Shown: positions 26,559 through 40,154, counted from the first letter of the stretch. The stretch: 64,000 nucleotides of DNA from Epiperipatus broadwayi (GCA_028023455.1 JAQFVV010006509.1:681529-745528); one strand, 5' to 3'. Numbers and translations: made by a program. Notes: generated by a model from the sequence alone, not told the origin.

Positions 26559-27024
26559 CAGGGGTCCCCAACCCTATGCCCGCGGGCACCATGGCGCCCG
26601 CAGACCATTTTATGTGTGCCCGCCGCTATCCGAACATGATAAAAAATTATTTATCTGATACAAATAAATTTAATTTTTGATTTTTTTTTTTTATGAATTA
26701 TTGTATTATATTGTAATCAAATTGTAGGGCATACTATACTTTTACAGCATAAAAATATAAATGTCAATTATATGTTAAAATTTAATTTTTGAAATAAATA
26801 TTTTTTTGTACATTATGTGTATTATTAACAATATCCAACTATAAATTTACATGTGATGTGATGAACTGTGGCTTCTCTGTAAACAAAGTCAATAATATCT
26901 CAGCAATTATATCCAGATAAAAAATAAATGGTGCCCGCCACCTAGCTGAATAAATAAATGGTGCCCGCCACCTGGCCGGTATTACGGAATGTGCTCTTAA
27001 GTGCAAAAAGGTTGGGGACCCCTG
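26559..27024. mobile_element. Non-autonomous hAT element (MITE)
   Basis: Perfect 15-bp terminal inverted repeats CAGGGGTCCCCAACC, typical of hAT elements, flanked by ctatagag (26551-26558) and ctataggg (27025-27032), an 8-bp duplication with one mismatch. At 466 bp it codes for nothing. G/C-rich GTGCCCGC blocks lie near both ends. A 20-bp block ataaatggtgcccgccacct occurs twice with a 30-bp period near 26924-26973. Different family from the hAT in Gypsy 1. Confidence 0.92.
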
Positions 27025-27032
27025 CTATAGGG

Positions 27033-30000
27033 GATAGAATTTATCCAAAAGCATCCCATATGTATACAGCAGCCCAGTTTAGTAACTATAATTTTGTGAA
27101 ATAGCAGTTTTGATTTGCACATAAAATAAATATTTACTACATATTTTCATTTTACACCAATCAATTGATTATGCAAGAACAATAAACAATGGATAAATTG
27201 TGCCTTTAAAGTAATTTAAAATAGAACAGGAAATGATAAATAAGATGTTTTTTATCTTTTGATCTGTATTTGTCTGACTGCATTTGTTTCTACTTGATAG
27301 TATTAAGTTTTGTTATTAACATCCTCTTTATGTTAACAATGATCTATTTATTATTGATATGTGTAAACTCAATGTACTTAACAAACAATACTGTTGAAAT
27401 ATGATAATGTGCAAACAACTATATATAGAACAAACACTTGCATGTAAGTCATGAAATACTTTACAGTTCAAAAATCTACAGATAGATATATTGTCTAATA
27501 TTATATTCTAACATTAATTAGTGAATCTAATAATTTCAGAGATAACATTGTAAACATACTTTGGCTAAATAAAGAATCATCTATAATCTGTTTCTGTTTT
27601 GTCCTATAATTAATTATATAACTCCTGTGGAAATATGTTTTTGTGTTAGTGAATATATTCTATTTTATGATGTTTATGCCTGATCCACAAACTAACATTG
27701 TATGCCAATGAACATAGCTGAAGGTGATTTATTTGTATTCTTAGTCAGACAATATTACTATGAACTGCTCACATCATATGTATGTATGTGAGTGTTTAAG
27801 TTAGACAACAATTATTGTGATTATTAGATCATGTCTTTTAGTTAGAATGATCAATATGTAATTGGTAGGCAGCTAGTTATATTACAGCTGAAATTAGATT
27901 ATTACATAAAAATTCCTGGTATATTTAAATGTTCATATATAAAAACAAATTATGAAGACATGTTATAAGAAAATTTGACCTATGAAAATTGAAAGTAATG
28001 ATTCAGTATGAGTTTAATCTAGAGGATGTTTTGTTTTTTCCAATAGTTTTGTTTCTATATTTCAAGAATGTGTGATAAAATTGACATTTAAAATATATAT
28101 AGTATGTAATACATGATTAATAGTCAATAGTATACAAAGAGAATTACAATACACTAATTCTTTCACATGTCCATAAGTAAAACTAAACATAAATAAACAA
28201 TAATTGCCTTGTAAGAAAACTGTAAAACATTCTTTTCTCTTTTATAATTTTACAAAACTAATGAGTCAAATATCAGATTCTATAATTGCAATCCTGATAA
28301 AAACACCAGTAATAAAGCATTATATTACAGTTGCAATTTTCTTCTAATAAAATTTGATACTTTTTATTTTTTTTTTAAAATTACAATCTTTTGCTAAATT
28401 TTTGGTATACAAATGTGCATAATGAATTTTAAAAATGCATATATTTAGAATATTATTAAGTATATTTATATTACTATAAAGTATGTTTTTATCTACAATA
28501 TAAGTATAATATCGCTTTTTTTTATTGTACAACTAATTTATTGTATTAATGCAGTCGATAGGAAAATAGAATTAGTCTAGTTAGATACTCTATCTTCTTT
28601 AGGAAGTATTATCAACTTATCCTTCTTTATGCATTGATAAAATTATAAAAAAATTAAACAAATTCATCTTTTATATTATTGTTGCAATGCTTGTGGATCA
28701 TTCAAACTATAAAGTTGATTAATTTTAATAAAATAGACATTGTAACAGTAATAAGAAAGGTGGATTTGTTTAATTTATTAGATAATATTGTAACAACTAT
28801 TGCAAAGTAATTTTAATTAGTGGATAATAATTGAACTAATTTCTTTAATGATTATATTTATTTATTTAAGTTCAGTTTACTGATATATAAAGAAAAAATA
28901 TTACTTTTTTTATAATTTATGGAATTTCAAGTCTCCCATTTTGTTTACCATCTTTCATCAGTTGTATAGTTTTGCAGTTAATAAATCCAACTCTAATATA
29001 AATCATGGGTTCCATTAATTTCCATTTACTACAGATATTATCATAATTTCCGAAAATCGAATATGTTGTTTTCTAATTATACTAGTATTCTTGGTATTAA
29101 TAAAAGATTAATAACAAACCATGATGTGGCTATTAAAACACAGATAATAGTGAAGTACATTATAAAACGGGGGTTTAACACACACACATATATATATATT
29201 TAGATCTGAGCATATGTATATATTAAAATACATTTATGTATGTGTGTGTATAAATATATACTGTAAACAAAGACTTAAAAAATTGTAAAAATACTTTATA
29301 ATACATTATTACTTTCTAATTTTTTTAAAAAATTATTTACTATTTTTTCCAATTATAGATATGTGAGACTGGATATAAAAATCACAGATACAGATAAAAA
29401 AAATTTATATAAAGGTATAAATTATAAAAGACAAAAATTAAAATTTTATAGATGAAAAAAATCAATATTTATTTTTTCTTTCTTTGCTATTTGCTTAAAA
29501 AAAAAGTTAATCATTTTGATTCTTTCACCTTATAATTATGCAATTAATAATTTTAATTTTTAAATTTAAATGTGTTTGGAAAAAAAAGTTGTTTAAATAA
29601 AACTTATCAATATATATATATATTTACAGAAATAAAATTTATTATAACAATTTATATTTCAGTACGAAGCACATTCAGATAAGTGCTTAACATAATTAAG
29701 AATGAATTTTTATTAGGTTTTCATATAACTAGTAACAGATAAATTTTTATTTTCTAAACTCAAAATAACTTCTATTTTGTTTAAGTATGATCTATTTACT
29801 TTTGAGAAATTTACTAAAAACCAGTTTTTATTTTATTTCATAAAAAATTTAAATGTTAGCAATTGGCAAAAGCAGTGAGTGTTTTTTTTTTTAAACGAAT
29901 TAACTTTCAGTAAGTTTTGATTGCATTATTAATCATTTTATAATTTCGAAATGTAAACTAGCACTTTACTAATTATGCTTCATTCTATGCTATAACTTAA

Positions 30001-31499
30001 AGTGACTGCAAGTGGATGTAGTGTTTTTATTTATTTTTGATAAGTTCTAATTCAATATTTAGGATTTAAATATAACATTTTTTTTTAAGTTTAGAAAGAA
30101 TTAAATATAATTAACTGTAGAAAATAATACTGGAATTCTTCATTGTATTTTACTCTTTTTTTTTTTTTACTTTTGAACTTGAATAGTATGAAAAGCTTTC
30201 ACTTTGTGTTTATCTCAGGAAGCTACAATTTTATGAAGTTGTAATAACTGCTTTTATTGTTCTAAAATTTAATCAGTTATCTTCCTGCAAAACTACGTTG
30301 AATAAAAACATTTTAAAATAGTCTATAAACAATATATAGAATAAAAACTTAACTCAAGCATGAGCATACAAAACCATGTTCAATGATCATATTATCCAAT
30401 CATGAAAAACCATGTTGAATAAAGTGATAATGTATCCACTATATATAAGTATTTCATTTTAATCACAACAATGTATTACTTTTCTTTGAATTAAGTTAAC
30501 TGATTGGCTATAAAAATTGACACAAACTATATTCTATTTCAGCATTTAAATTATTAAAAAATAAATTGCAGATTAGGTAAAGTCTGTCATCAGTAATATT
30601 TCATGTTTAGATTAAATATCTTTCTTTTGCAATAAAAAGGCTATTTGAGAAAAATCTGTAGCATTTGTATGCCATTCAAAATCAAGAAAGTCATAAATAT
30701 ATTGAAATATTTCATGCAGATGATTTCTTAGAAAGGTCACAATTCAAATAAAATAATGTTCCTGGAGCAAGATGGATTTCAGTAACTGAGAAAAGAATCT
30801 CTATCACATAATTCAGACCCATTCAGCAGAGGTAATAATACTCAATGTTCACTATAAATTATTTTCAAGACTTCAGTTATTGCTCAGAAAACAATTTGAT
30901 ATCAATATAAATATAAAAAAAGTAAACATCAAACGTTTAATCTAGTTATGTAAGCACAATAATATATCATTGACTATATTATAACACATCAATGTGGGTT
31001 ATTATCAGTGAATACTTAATATTTTTTTATCTTTTGACATATTTTTAAAATTTATTGTCTTCAATAACAGCAGATAATAGACTGCTATATTATCCATATT
31101 CCATTACCTGTTTTGGCCTTTATCTTTATTTGTGAGAGCTTAGAATTCAAAGCTGTAGCCAATAGCCTTCTATCTTTTATTCACTACATTTTTAAAAAAT
31201 CTTTAAACTTTGATAAAAGGTATTTAAAGATGACTTTTAGATGCATAAGTGCAGAAGTTTCAGTTTGAATATTAAATGCTCACTGACGAAGACAAAAGTC
31301 AGAAATAAAAAATTGGGATATTATAGAACCATATTTTTTATTATTCAGTGATTACTCAGGCTTATACTAGATGGGTTTAGAGTTGGGTGAAGAGAACGGT
31401 TATAGAAATTAGATAACTAGGTGCATCATAAAGTCATGTGATAAATAATTTGTTAATATTAGTATTAAATACAAGCCTTTATTTTTCATATTCTGGTTT
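27033..31499. other. Intergenic, no feature seen
   Basis: 4.5 kb of A/T-rich DNA with short (AT)n and (CA)n tracts (for example near 29180-29260). No supported gene, terminal repeats or RNA gene. Confidence 0.5.
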
Positions 31500-33045
31500 T
31501 AAAGCATTTCTATTTATGTATATAACTGATACACACAATCACATATGTGTGAAAAAGATAAATGATCAACATACATATTTTATGCTGAACCAGTCCTCAT
31601 AAGTTGGTCCAGATCATCATCTCCCATGTATATATACAATCAATGCTCAGTTTACATTAAGATAAAAAATCTTCAAACTTTAATAGACAAATTTCACTCT
31701 TTCCACCCTTCAAGTCTTCAGCCATCCATGTCATTGAAAATCAAGGAATGGAATTCTCAAAAGCCTTGTTGATGCCAATATAATTGTCATATCCATGTTG
31801 ACCTTAAGTCACTCTGACCCCTCACTTATAGAACCTTAATATGTCTATTTAAATATACAGAAGAAAGATGGGTAGAATACAAGTGCTGAATATGTAATAT
31901 TTAAATACATGTACCTGTGTATATGGAACAATCTAATTAGAAGGGACTTGAACTCATTTATGCTCTCAACAACTATTCACTCCATTTTATACAATTGACA
32001 CACATGACCACATATATGTGAAAAAGATAAATGATCACCAATATACATATTTTCATGCTGAAAAAGACATATTATGGTTCTGTATATGAAAAGACAGAGT
32101 GACTTAAAGATCAACAATGGTATGACAATAATATTGGCATGAACACAGACTTTTAATGTTCCATCCTCAAATTTTTAATAATATGAAAGACTGATGAATT
32201 GAAGGATAAAGAAGATTAAAGCTTATCCTTAGGATTTGAAGATTTGCTATCTTAATATAAATTGTAACACTGATTGCATATGTGTGTGGAAGATTTTGAT
32301 CTGGACCAACTAATGAATGCTAGTTCAGCACAAAATTGATGCATTGGAAACTATTTATCTTTTTCAGATGTATGTGGCCATGTACATTAGTTGTATAAGA
32401 TAGAATGAATAGTTGTAGGGAGCATGAAAGACAGTTCAAATCCCTTCTATTTACATTGTTTTGAATTAACAACCAACATGTATTCTGCCCATTTTTACTT
32501 TGTTTATTTAAATGAACATATTAAGACACTATATATGTGAGCCAGATTGACTTAAGGTCAACATGGGTATTACAATAATATTGGCATCAACAAGGCAAGG
32601 GTTTTGAGGCATTCCAGTCTCAGATTTTCAGTGATATGTATAGCTAAAGAGTTCAAGAATGGAGAAGACTGAAGCCTTCCATTAAAATTTGAAGATTTTT
32701 TCCATACGTCATAGCATCGGCTGGGAAGCAAACCCACAACCGTCTGAAGCCAACTACTTGCTTGCAAGGCAGCTGTGATGACATCTTGGCTAACAATGCT
32801 TGAAGATTTGCTGTCTTAATATAAACTGAGCACTGATTATATATATATATATAGGACATGGTGATTATTGGACCAACTGATGAGTGCTGGTTCAGCACAA
32901 AATATGTATATTGGAGATCATTTATCTTTTTCATGTGTACATGGTTATGTGTATCAGTTGTATATAATGGAGTGGATAGTTGTAAGAATTTTTAAAGTTT
33001 GAGTCCAAGTCCCTTCTAATTTGTTTAGCATAGATAGTGCATATG
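31500..33045. repeat. Tandem array of a ~450-bp unit with internal inversion
   Basis: One full and one partial unit in one orientation (31505-31945 and 31946-32062) meet about two units in the opposite orientation (32063-32500 and 32501-33045). Landmarks repeated in each unit include GTTGACCTTAAGTCA, CCAATATTATTG, GAACCAGCACTCATCAGTTGG and GAAAAAGATAAATGATC. The offset between the last two units is about 450 bp. The final unit carries a 101-bp SINE insertion plus an (AT)n tract. No protein is encoded. Confidence 0.75.
32699..32799 (-). mobile_element. tRNA-derived SINE, copy 2, with target duplication
   Basis: A 101-bp insertion flanked by the perfect 10-bp duplication ttgaagattt (32689-32698 and 32800-32809). 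The neighbouring tandem unit at 32235-32260 keeps the uninterrupted site, proving insertion. On the - strand the ends form a tRNA-like acceptor stem (GCATTGT with CCGATGC, 6 of 7 pairs), with an A-box-like region (32782-32792), a B-box-like GGTTTGCTTCC (32724-32734) and a short A tail. It would be copied by LINE machinery in trans. Confidence 0.82.
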
Positions 33046-33875
33046 TGTTTAAATAACATATATATATATATATGTGTGTATGTATGTGTTTATTTTATAT
33101 GGATAAATTTTACTATGTAATGTTTTTTATATATTAAATGCTGGTTATCACAAATTTGTTGATGTAATACTGCTCACCACTTTATACGTTTTTATCAGAT
33201 AATGTATTTTTCATTTTCCAGCAGATTATTGCCAATAAAAAGATTGATTTTATATTAAAGCAATGACTTTGTGAAAATTGGATATATGTAACTGAGACAC
33301 AAATGCATTGATCTGAATAATTATTGGCATCTCCTCATCACTATGAACATGCTTGCTTTGATTTAAAATAAAACATGTTTTGAGCAGTTGGGTGTCAGTA
33401 GATGTAATAAATAAAATAGAACAGAACTAAAAAATATGTCCTTCTAAAAGTGAATGAATTTCATTTCTTTTTGTCAAAGACCAACTTTCTAATTTAACTT
33501 TTGAAATATTTAAGTCTTTCAAACATTTCTATTAAAAAGATATTATAGTTAAATGATTTTTTTCTACTTTCCATATAACTATATTAATTTGTTCATCATA
33601 AAACATTAGATCAAATTAAAAATATCATCATTTCTCATTTTCAATATTATATATTTAAACACCAACATATACCCTCTTCATAATATACATATTGTTAATT
33701 ATTTTTAGAATACATTTCATTAAATCATTTTAATTATATAACAATATTTGATAAAAACGTAACTTTTAAAATAAATAATGACATAGATAACCAAATTAAA
33801 TCAATAATTAATTCCACTATCTATTAATCTATTCCTCCCGTCCATTGTAATAACAACTATATTTAAAGTATAGAA

Positions 33876-33944
<69 letters not shown>

Positions 33945-34702
33945 TTGCAAACTTTTTTTCCTTTAAATATAACTTTCTAAACAAACAAACTAAAAAAAAA
34001 AAAAGACTTTTACTGGCATTACAATTGTTCCACAGGATTCAGACTGGTTGCACATCAATATCATTATCACTTTCATTGTAAACACTTTGGTTCAAACACT
34101 CCACTAGTTGCATGTTAATATTCAATCATTTTTGTTCCATTTGTTCTCATCTGAAGATTATTACAATAATTAAAATTTACCCAATGACAGGTTATTAACA
34201 ATGTAGCAGTTTTTTTTATTTTCCTTGAGTAATTAAAGATTATCTGCAACTTGTCTTATATATATGATTTAAATATTCTTTGTGCTAGTAATAAATGATA
34301 TAGCATTCAAATGATTCCTTACTTAACTTGGTTAATATTATTATTAAGGAAAAAAACATTTTCCATTTTTATAATATTATTTTCCACATACATTTATATT
34401 TCATAATGCACTAAGGTTTATTCCATCTGTTATTCAACAATTTATTGTACGTACATAATTATTCTTTATCAAATATTTTCTGGTATAGTTTTACTCTCTT
34501 ACATTTATGTTTTTTTGTCAGATAATGTTTTCATTCATGCTAACAGACTGCTGTTATTCAGTACACATATAAATATAATCATTATTTAACTATATAACAC
34601 TCAGTATATATTTTTTTAAGTTTACATAAAAGTAATATTAAAATTAGTATTGCTAAGTTTTAATCATTTCAATTAAAATGTTATTCAAACATGCTTTAAG
34701 AT
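33046..34702. other. Intergenic with (AT)n tract
   Basis: No gene seen. A (TA)n run of about 65 bp lies at 33876-33940, and a short (TA)n/(TG)n run at 33058-33090. Confidence 0.6.
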
Positions 34703-34984
34703 TTATCTTTGAATATGATGTATACTTTTCCATTCACACCCAGTTCTGTTATTATCTATTACTATTTTAGTTCTAGATAATTTTAAAAATGCATACTTAT
34801 CTCTCTCAGAAATAACTTGTCTTTTATTTATACCTGGCTGATAACTTGATCTTATCCAATTATTTTGACTCGTATGACACACGAATACTTCAACTAGTTT
34901 AGCAATTAAATCTGGTGTAAATGCCATACTCCCAAGGTTTTCCTTTAGTGAGTTTCTTCCTTGGTCACAATTTGGGATATACAC
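34703..34984 (-). other. Unassigned open frame, possible exon or relic
   Basis: A 93-codon open frame with a varied composition (Cys, Trp, Pro, His present; SMAFTPDLIAKLVEVF, then WIRSSYQPGINKRQ), unlike the low-complexity frames that dominate this A/T-rich DNA. I recognise no domain and see no convincing splice sites or neighbours. It could be an exon, a transposon fragment or chance. A start cannot be fixed. Confidence 0.22.
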
Positions 34985-35916
34985 ACACGTTTACATTTTA
35001 ATGAAGCTTTATAACCTATGTCATTTAAATTATTATATAGACAACTTTTTTTTTTATAAAAATAATATTTAAATAATTTTAAGCAAACTTTTTAGGCTAA
35101 ACAAAATCAAAATGAGTTATTTGTTTCTTGATCTAAAACTTATTTCTTTTCTCCAAAAAAAAAAAAAAACATTTCAACCAAATATCATCGGCTTGATCAT
35201 GTACTTCAAACTGTGCATTTTCATTGGTTAATTATCCATCTTCTTTAATTCTGAAATATTTACTTAGTTGCTAATATTTAATCTATTTTAAAATAAATAT
35301 TTTCAGTTTTAAAATATTTCTCAATAAAAATAATACCTTTTGGAAACTGAAATAAACTACTGTTTACTCTAAATTGATTTAAATTCATTTTAATTTTATT
35401 TTTGTACCAACTAGATTCGTTATTATTTTTACAAAATTTTAATTACAAACTTCACAAACTAAATATTAATTATTTATGGTTAAACATAAATTAAGATTTA
35501 ATCAGAAATAATCACTGCTTTTATAATACTAGATGCACACAGACAATAATTATCTATCTCTATAATGCATGTTTGGTTTAGAAGATTAGATTTGAACTTT
35601 ACTATAATTTTAAATGTTATCAACTGTTTACTTATTAGCAAATGTAATGAATTTATAGTTTATTATGTTATCTTTTATGTAAATTTGTAACTAATTATTT
35701 TACCTATCATTTATATCCTTTATATGATTTTAAATTACCTAAACCCAAGTTCAAACCCTATGATAACTAAAGTCAGTTATTTTTCATAATTTAATAAGTG
35801 AATCTTATTATTATTATTATTTTAATTTTTGTTTAGCAATAAAAAGGGCACAACTTCCCCTTTTTTTATTTAATTTAAAATTTTATATTGCTTAACTCTA
35901 AAAAATTTGGTAATGG
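34985..35916. other. Intergenic, no feature seen
   Basis: A/T-rich DNA with poly(A/T) runs; nothing supported. Confidence 0.5.
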
Positions 35917-35918
35917 TA

Positions 35919-37844
35919 TGAATACTGAATCCTACCATCTGATGGTGCTTTTTTTTTTGTCCAATTTACATCAATATACCCATTCATGGACTGTCTGTTT
36001 GTTTACATAATATTACAGTAAAATATTTTTTTTTCTGAATCGGTTTTTATTATTTTTTCATCGGCAACAGAAAAACATCAAAGTTGTTTTATTACATAAT
36101 ATTATGGTAAAGGATTTTTTTTTCAATCGGTTTTTAATTTTTTTTTGGCGGCAACACTAAAACATCAAAGTTTTTTTTTTATTCCACCTGCATTTTTTTT
36201 TGTTTTTAATAAACAAATACTTTGTTTTTAGATGGTCTAGGGGTGTTGGTTTACTTGTAAATTAATGACTAACTGTCCGTAGGTTTCTTTACATAATATT
36301 ACAGTAAACCAAATTTTTTTTCACACAGTTACTTTTTTGTTTTTTTTTGTTTTTTAAAAAAAAACAAGCACTTTGTTTTTAGATGGTGTTGGTTTGCTTT
36401 TAAATTATAGATTAATGCTCTGTCGGTTTGTTTACAGAAAAATATGATAACAAACACTTTGTTGTTTTTAGATGGTGGAGCGGGGCTTGGTTATTTGCCT
36501 TTAACTTATCTTATTTTTTTGTTGATATTTTGATTTGCTGAAAGACTTCAACAATTTGGTACTTTTGAATAAACCAACCCTTGGTTTTTTGGAGGTTGAA
36601 GGGGAGAGGGGTTGTTATTATTTTGAATTGTCATCTTTTTTTTTTGTTGTTAATTTATTACGAGGCTTTTCTATTTTTTGTTTCAAATCTTTATGCTACA
36701 GAAAGTTTTATATGATAGTGAAAAGTTTTTCCTTAATTTTTTGGGCCTTTAATTTAAAAAAAAAAACATAAATAGTTAGTTTTTAAAGAACACTTTTTTT
36801 AAGCCAGGGGAAATGGGGTGATGGGGAAGGTTTGTTTTGATTTTTAATTATTGACTTCTTTTTAGAATTTCTTATGTCACCACACAGTTCTTTATTATTA
36901 TTTTATTTTTTTATTTTTTTTTTTGGTGGGGCCTTTTCAATAAAATCTTCAACACTTTTTTTTTTTGATATAATAAAATATTATCCATTTTAACTGTTAA
37001 TGAAACTTATCAAATATTACCTACCTACATTATAATCATGTGAACAACAGAAACAACAATAAGTTTCCCCATAAAATAATCTATTGAATCAAAAAGAAAC
37101 AAAACTTTGGACAAGTTGTAAACCAAAACAAGTAAAAAAAAACTCCACCATTTTCAGGGGCATAAAACAGCAGCCAAAAGTAACATGCAAATAAAATAAC
37201 AGGGAAACCTCAAAGCTGTAAGTAATGGGATTTTGGAGCCTTCAAACCAGCTTCCCTTACACAGACTTACATAGGTATGCTTGCAGGACTTTCTCTTTCT
37301 GAGAAAACACAATATTGTATGTCCACTTGTGTGGCAAGCTGGAAATTCACTCAAGTTTGATCAATTTGGACAACTTGCAGATGACATTTAACAGTTCTCA
37401 CATGGATTTGTGTGTAGGCAGGCATTTGTGCATGAAATCAGAAAAAACTGCTGAAAAGAGAAACCTTTTCAAGTTGTGTGCTGTTTGAAAGTGTAGGGAA
37501 GCATATGTGATGACATGACAATTCTTAATATGGAATACAAATTCCACTATGCTTTTTAAAAAATTTTCAACAATGAATTTTTGCAGAGTTTCATCTCTTT
37601 CAAATATGGCCTCCATCAAATCAGACTGTAGCAAGAGTTCATGAGTTTTCACTTGATGAATACTGTTGCAATACAATGGGCATAGTATTTCATTACATAA
37701 TTGTAAATTACATCGCCCTCAGGCAGCCTGTTATGGCTCAAAAACACCTCTTGTACTGTCAACTATAAGTTAAGCTGCTAAAATGGTATATTGATGTGTG
37801 TTTTGTGAAAAACAGTGTCAGCAGATGGTAGGGTTCAGTATTCA
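35919..37844. mobile_element. Unclassified DNA transposon with ~64-bp terminal inverted repeats
   Basis: The block 35919-35984 (TGAATACTGAATCCTACC... to ...ACATCAATATACC) is repeated in reverse complement at 37781-37844 with a few changes. TA dinucleotides sit directly outside both ends (35917-35918 and 37845-37846), compatible with a TA target site. The 1.9-kb interior is very T-rich on the left (36000-36960, with short direct repeats of an ACATAATATTA and CATCAAAG motif) and holds minus-strand open frames on the right. Superfamily unknown. Confidence 0.65.
37154..37676 (-). pseudogene. Possible decayed coding region inside the TIR element
   Basis: Two minus-strand open frames, 37398-37676 (92 codons, with LMEAIFERDETLQKFIVENF) and 37154-37354 (66 codons), lie close together inside the inverted-repeat element and have varied composition. 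They may be pieces of an old transposase or passenger gene. No catalytic motif or known domain is visible, so this is context-based inference only. Confidence 0.25.
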
Positions 37845-38071
37845 TATTATTACAAAAAATTCTTTATAATAATTAATCTCTATAGTTTCCCTACTGTAAC
37901 AAAACATTTTGTTACACTCTTAAATTTCATGAGATTGCAACATACGGAGGCCATTCAAGGGCGCCACTAAGCATTTCTTCCTAGACCGTATTATAAAATT
38001 TTTATAATAACGGTTAATTTATTTATGAACGGCAATCACCAAATGTAAATCTTAAAATAATTTTCTTTTAA

Positions 38072-38815
38072 CCCTTTTCCCGCCTCTTACGAAGCTCCTC
38101 GTCGACATCTGACGTCACTCTAACTCTGCCAGTTCTTATGCTAAAATATTCGTTAGACAGGTATTGAATAGGTTTTTAAAAGTTCTGTAAGATGGTGCCC
38201 TCTTCCAAATTATTTTACAAGTAAAAAATAAAAAAAAATGCATTTAAACCTAAACAAAGAAAGAACATTACTTGTGATTGGTTCTTAGCATGCTCTCAGC
38301 CAAAAAAGACATTCTGATTGGCTGGAAAGAAAGAAACCGCCTGATCAAAGAAAATAAAGAAAAATGCTGAGATTTTCATTTTGAATAAGATTTAAATTAT
38401 TATAAAAGAATATTTTGAGAAATTACAAATTATTTTCAGAGAGAATACTAAAAAAACAAAATTATTTTCGAAAAATATTGAAGATTTTAGTAAAAATATT
38501 TAAGATTTAGTAAAAAGAAATATTTACTTTTCTATAACGTAAAAGTCGACCTTTTTGTTTATATTATAGCTTTTATGTTGCTGAAATTGAATATTTTAGA
38601 ATAAATAAATAGCAATTTATTTTTGAAAGAACTTTCGTTCTCTTCATAACCTGAAAAATTAGTAATATACTTTTTATAAACGTATCTGAGTTGAATTTAA
38701 TATTATAGGCGAATATGTTTTAACAATAGGCTTTGTCTTCAGTTTGTGAGTTGGCCAATTAAAAGATTTGATTTTTACCTCATACAACCAATAATATAAT
38801 TAGCAGTTTAAGGGT
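38072..38815. mobile_element. piggyBac-like non-autonomous element
   Basis: A 744-bp insertion between TTAA sites (38068-38071 and 38816-38819), with ends CCCTTTTCCCGCC and, reverse-complemented, ACCCTTAAACTGC. A TTAA duplication with CCC/GGG termini is the piggyBac hallmark. The right end has one extra base before GGG. The other LTR of the host element has a single uninterrupted TTAA here. No transposase is encoded. Confidence 0.68.
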
Positions 38816-40154
38816 TTAATGAACCAAAAGATTATAAAATGAATTATAAGAATTAATTATAATAAACAAAAAAAAATGACACTTCACTATTGTTGAAATA
38901 TTTATTATATCTTTATTCTATTTGTTGGTTATTCCCTTTCCTCGTACTTGTCGAATCAAACCTTTCTGATCCTTTTTCTTTCTAATGAAGAATTAACATG
39001 TATCATTCTCAAAGGAATATGCACCGTAACTTTACCAATTATACAATATTTTCATCAAATATCATGGTATATAACTATAAGTGAACTCAAGAGCAACTTA
39101 CTATAAGAGTGTGTTTGTTAAAAACAAATGCATTCAAACCTCCTCTTTCTAATGTTAAATCTTTTCATCTTAAATTTTTACTTGTCTTTAGATTGAGTAT
39201 ACAATTTTTCTTATTCATATCTATACATTATAAGAACAACAATCATAGAAACTAAAGGTAAGTTTAATTAATAGATTGTAACCGCAAAAAAAAAAATAAT
39301 AATAAAGAAAAAAACAATATAATGTAGATTAATTTGAATTAGTAAATACATCTACTTAAAGATTAAATATCCCTCCCTTTCTATTGCTGAAACTTTGAGA
39401 TATTTGAAGTGAAGGCTTTTCTTTCTTTTTTTAAATTCTATTATGCAAATGTCTCTTGAAATTATAATAAAAAAAGTCTATTTACCCTGATCGATCAGTG
39501 TAGATCCTGTGTGGGTGGAATATTTCACTTTATATTAATCGTGGTTTGTCTGTGATCTTCCAGTCCATTCTCCTTGGCTAGCTCTTTATGTACAGCATTT
39601 ACAAGGCAGTTCCATGTGGTAATAGGAAGAGGTTCCCAAAAGAGAAAGTTCTGTTAGATCTAGTCACTCAACATTTTCTCTTTGCGCTTTCTTCTTATTT
39701 TTTTTTTAATGTAATTTTTCGATTTTTACTATTGAAGAGTCTGAGCTGAATTTAAACTTATAGATCCAATTAATTTAAACAAAAGGAAAGTCCGTAATTT
39801 ATAGTTTTTTTAAAGTCTCACTTCACACCTTTAATGTTCTCTTCTTTTATTTTTATTTTATTTTAAAATCCCAAAGAATCATTCCAATTGATCAGCATAA
39901 TAGATAGCATAAAATACCTTCACTAACAAAGCCCCAACAATAGAACTAATTGCTTTCTTTTCCTTTCTATCTTTAAGAATTTTTTTTTAAAGACTAAACA
40001 AAAGACAAACTTTTGTCAAAAACATGCAAAATCTTGATTTAATTTATTTTAACTTCTCAAGAACTCCATTTTAAAATTAAGTGTTAATTTATTTCTTTTT
40101 TTCAAAAATTATGTATTATAAAACGATATTTATATTTTAACAAAATATATGTGT

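Noticed and set aside
32653-32934. A 93-codon minus-strand frame
   Set aside because: It runs across a tandem unit and the SINE insertion, so it is a chance frame.
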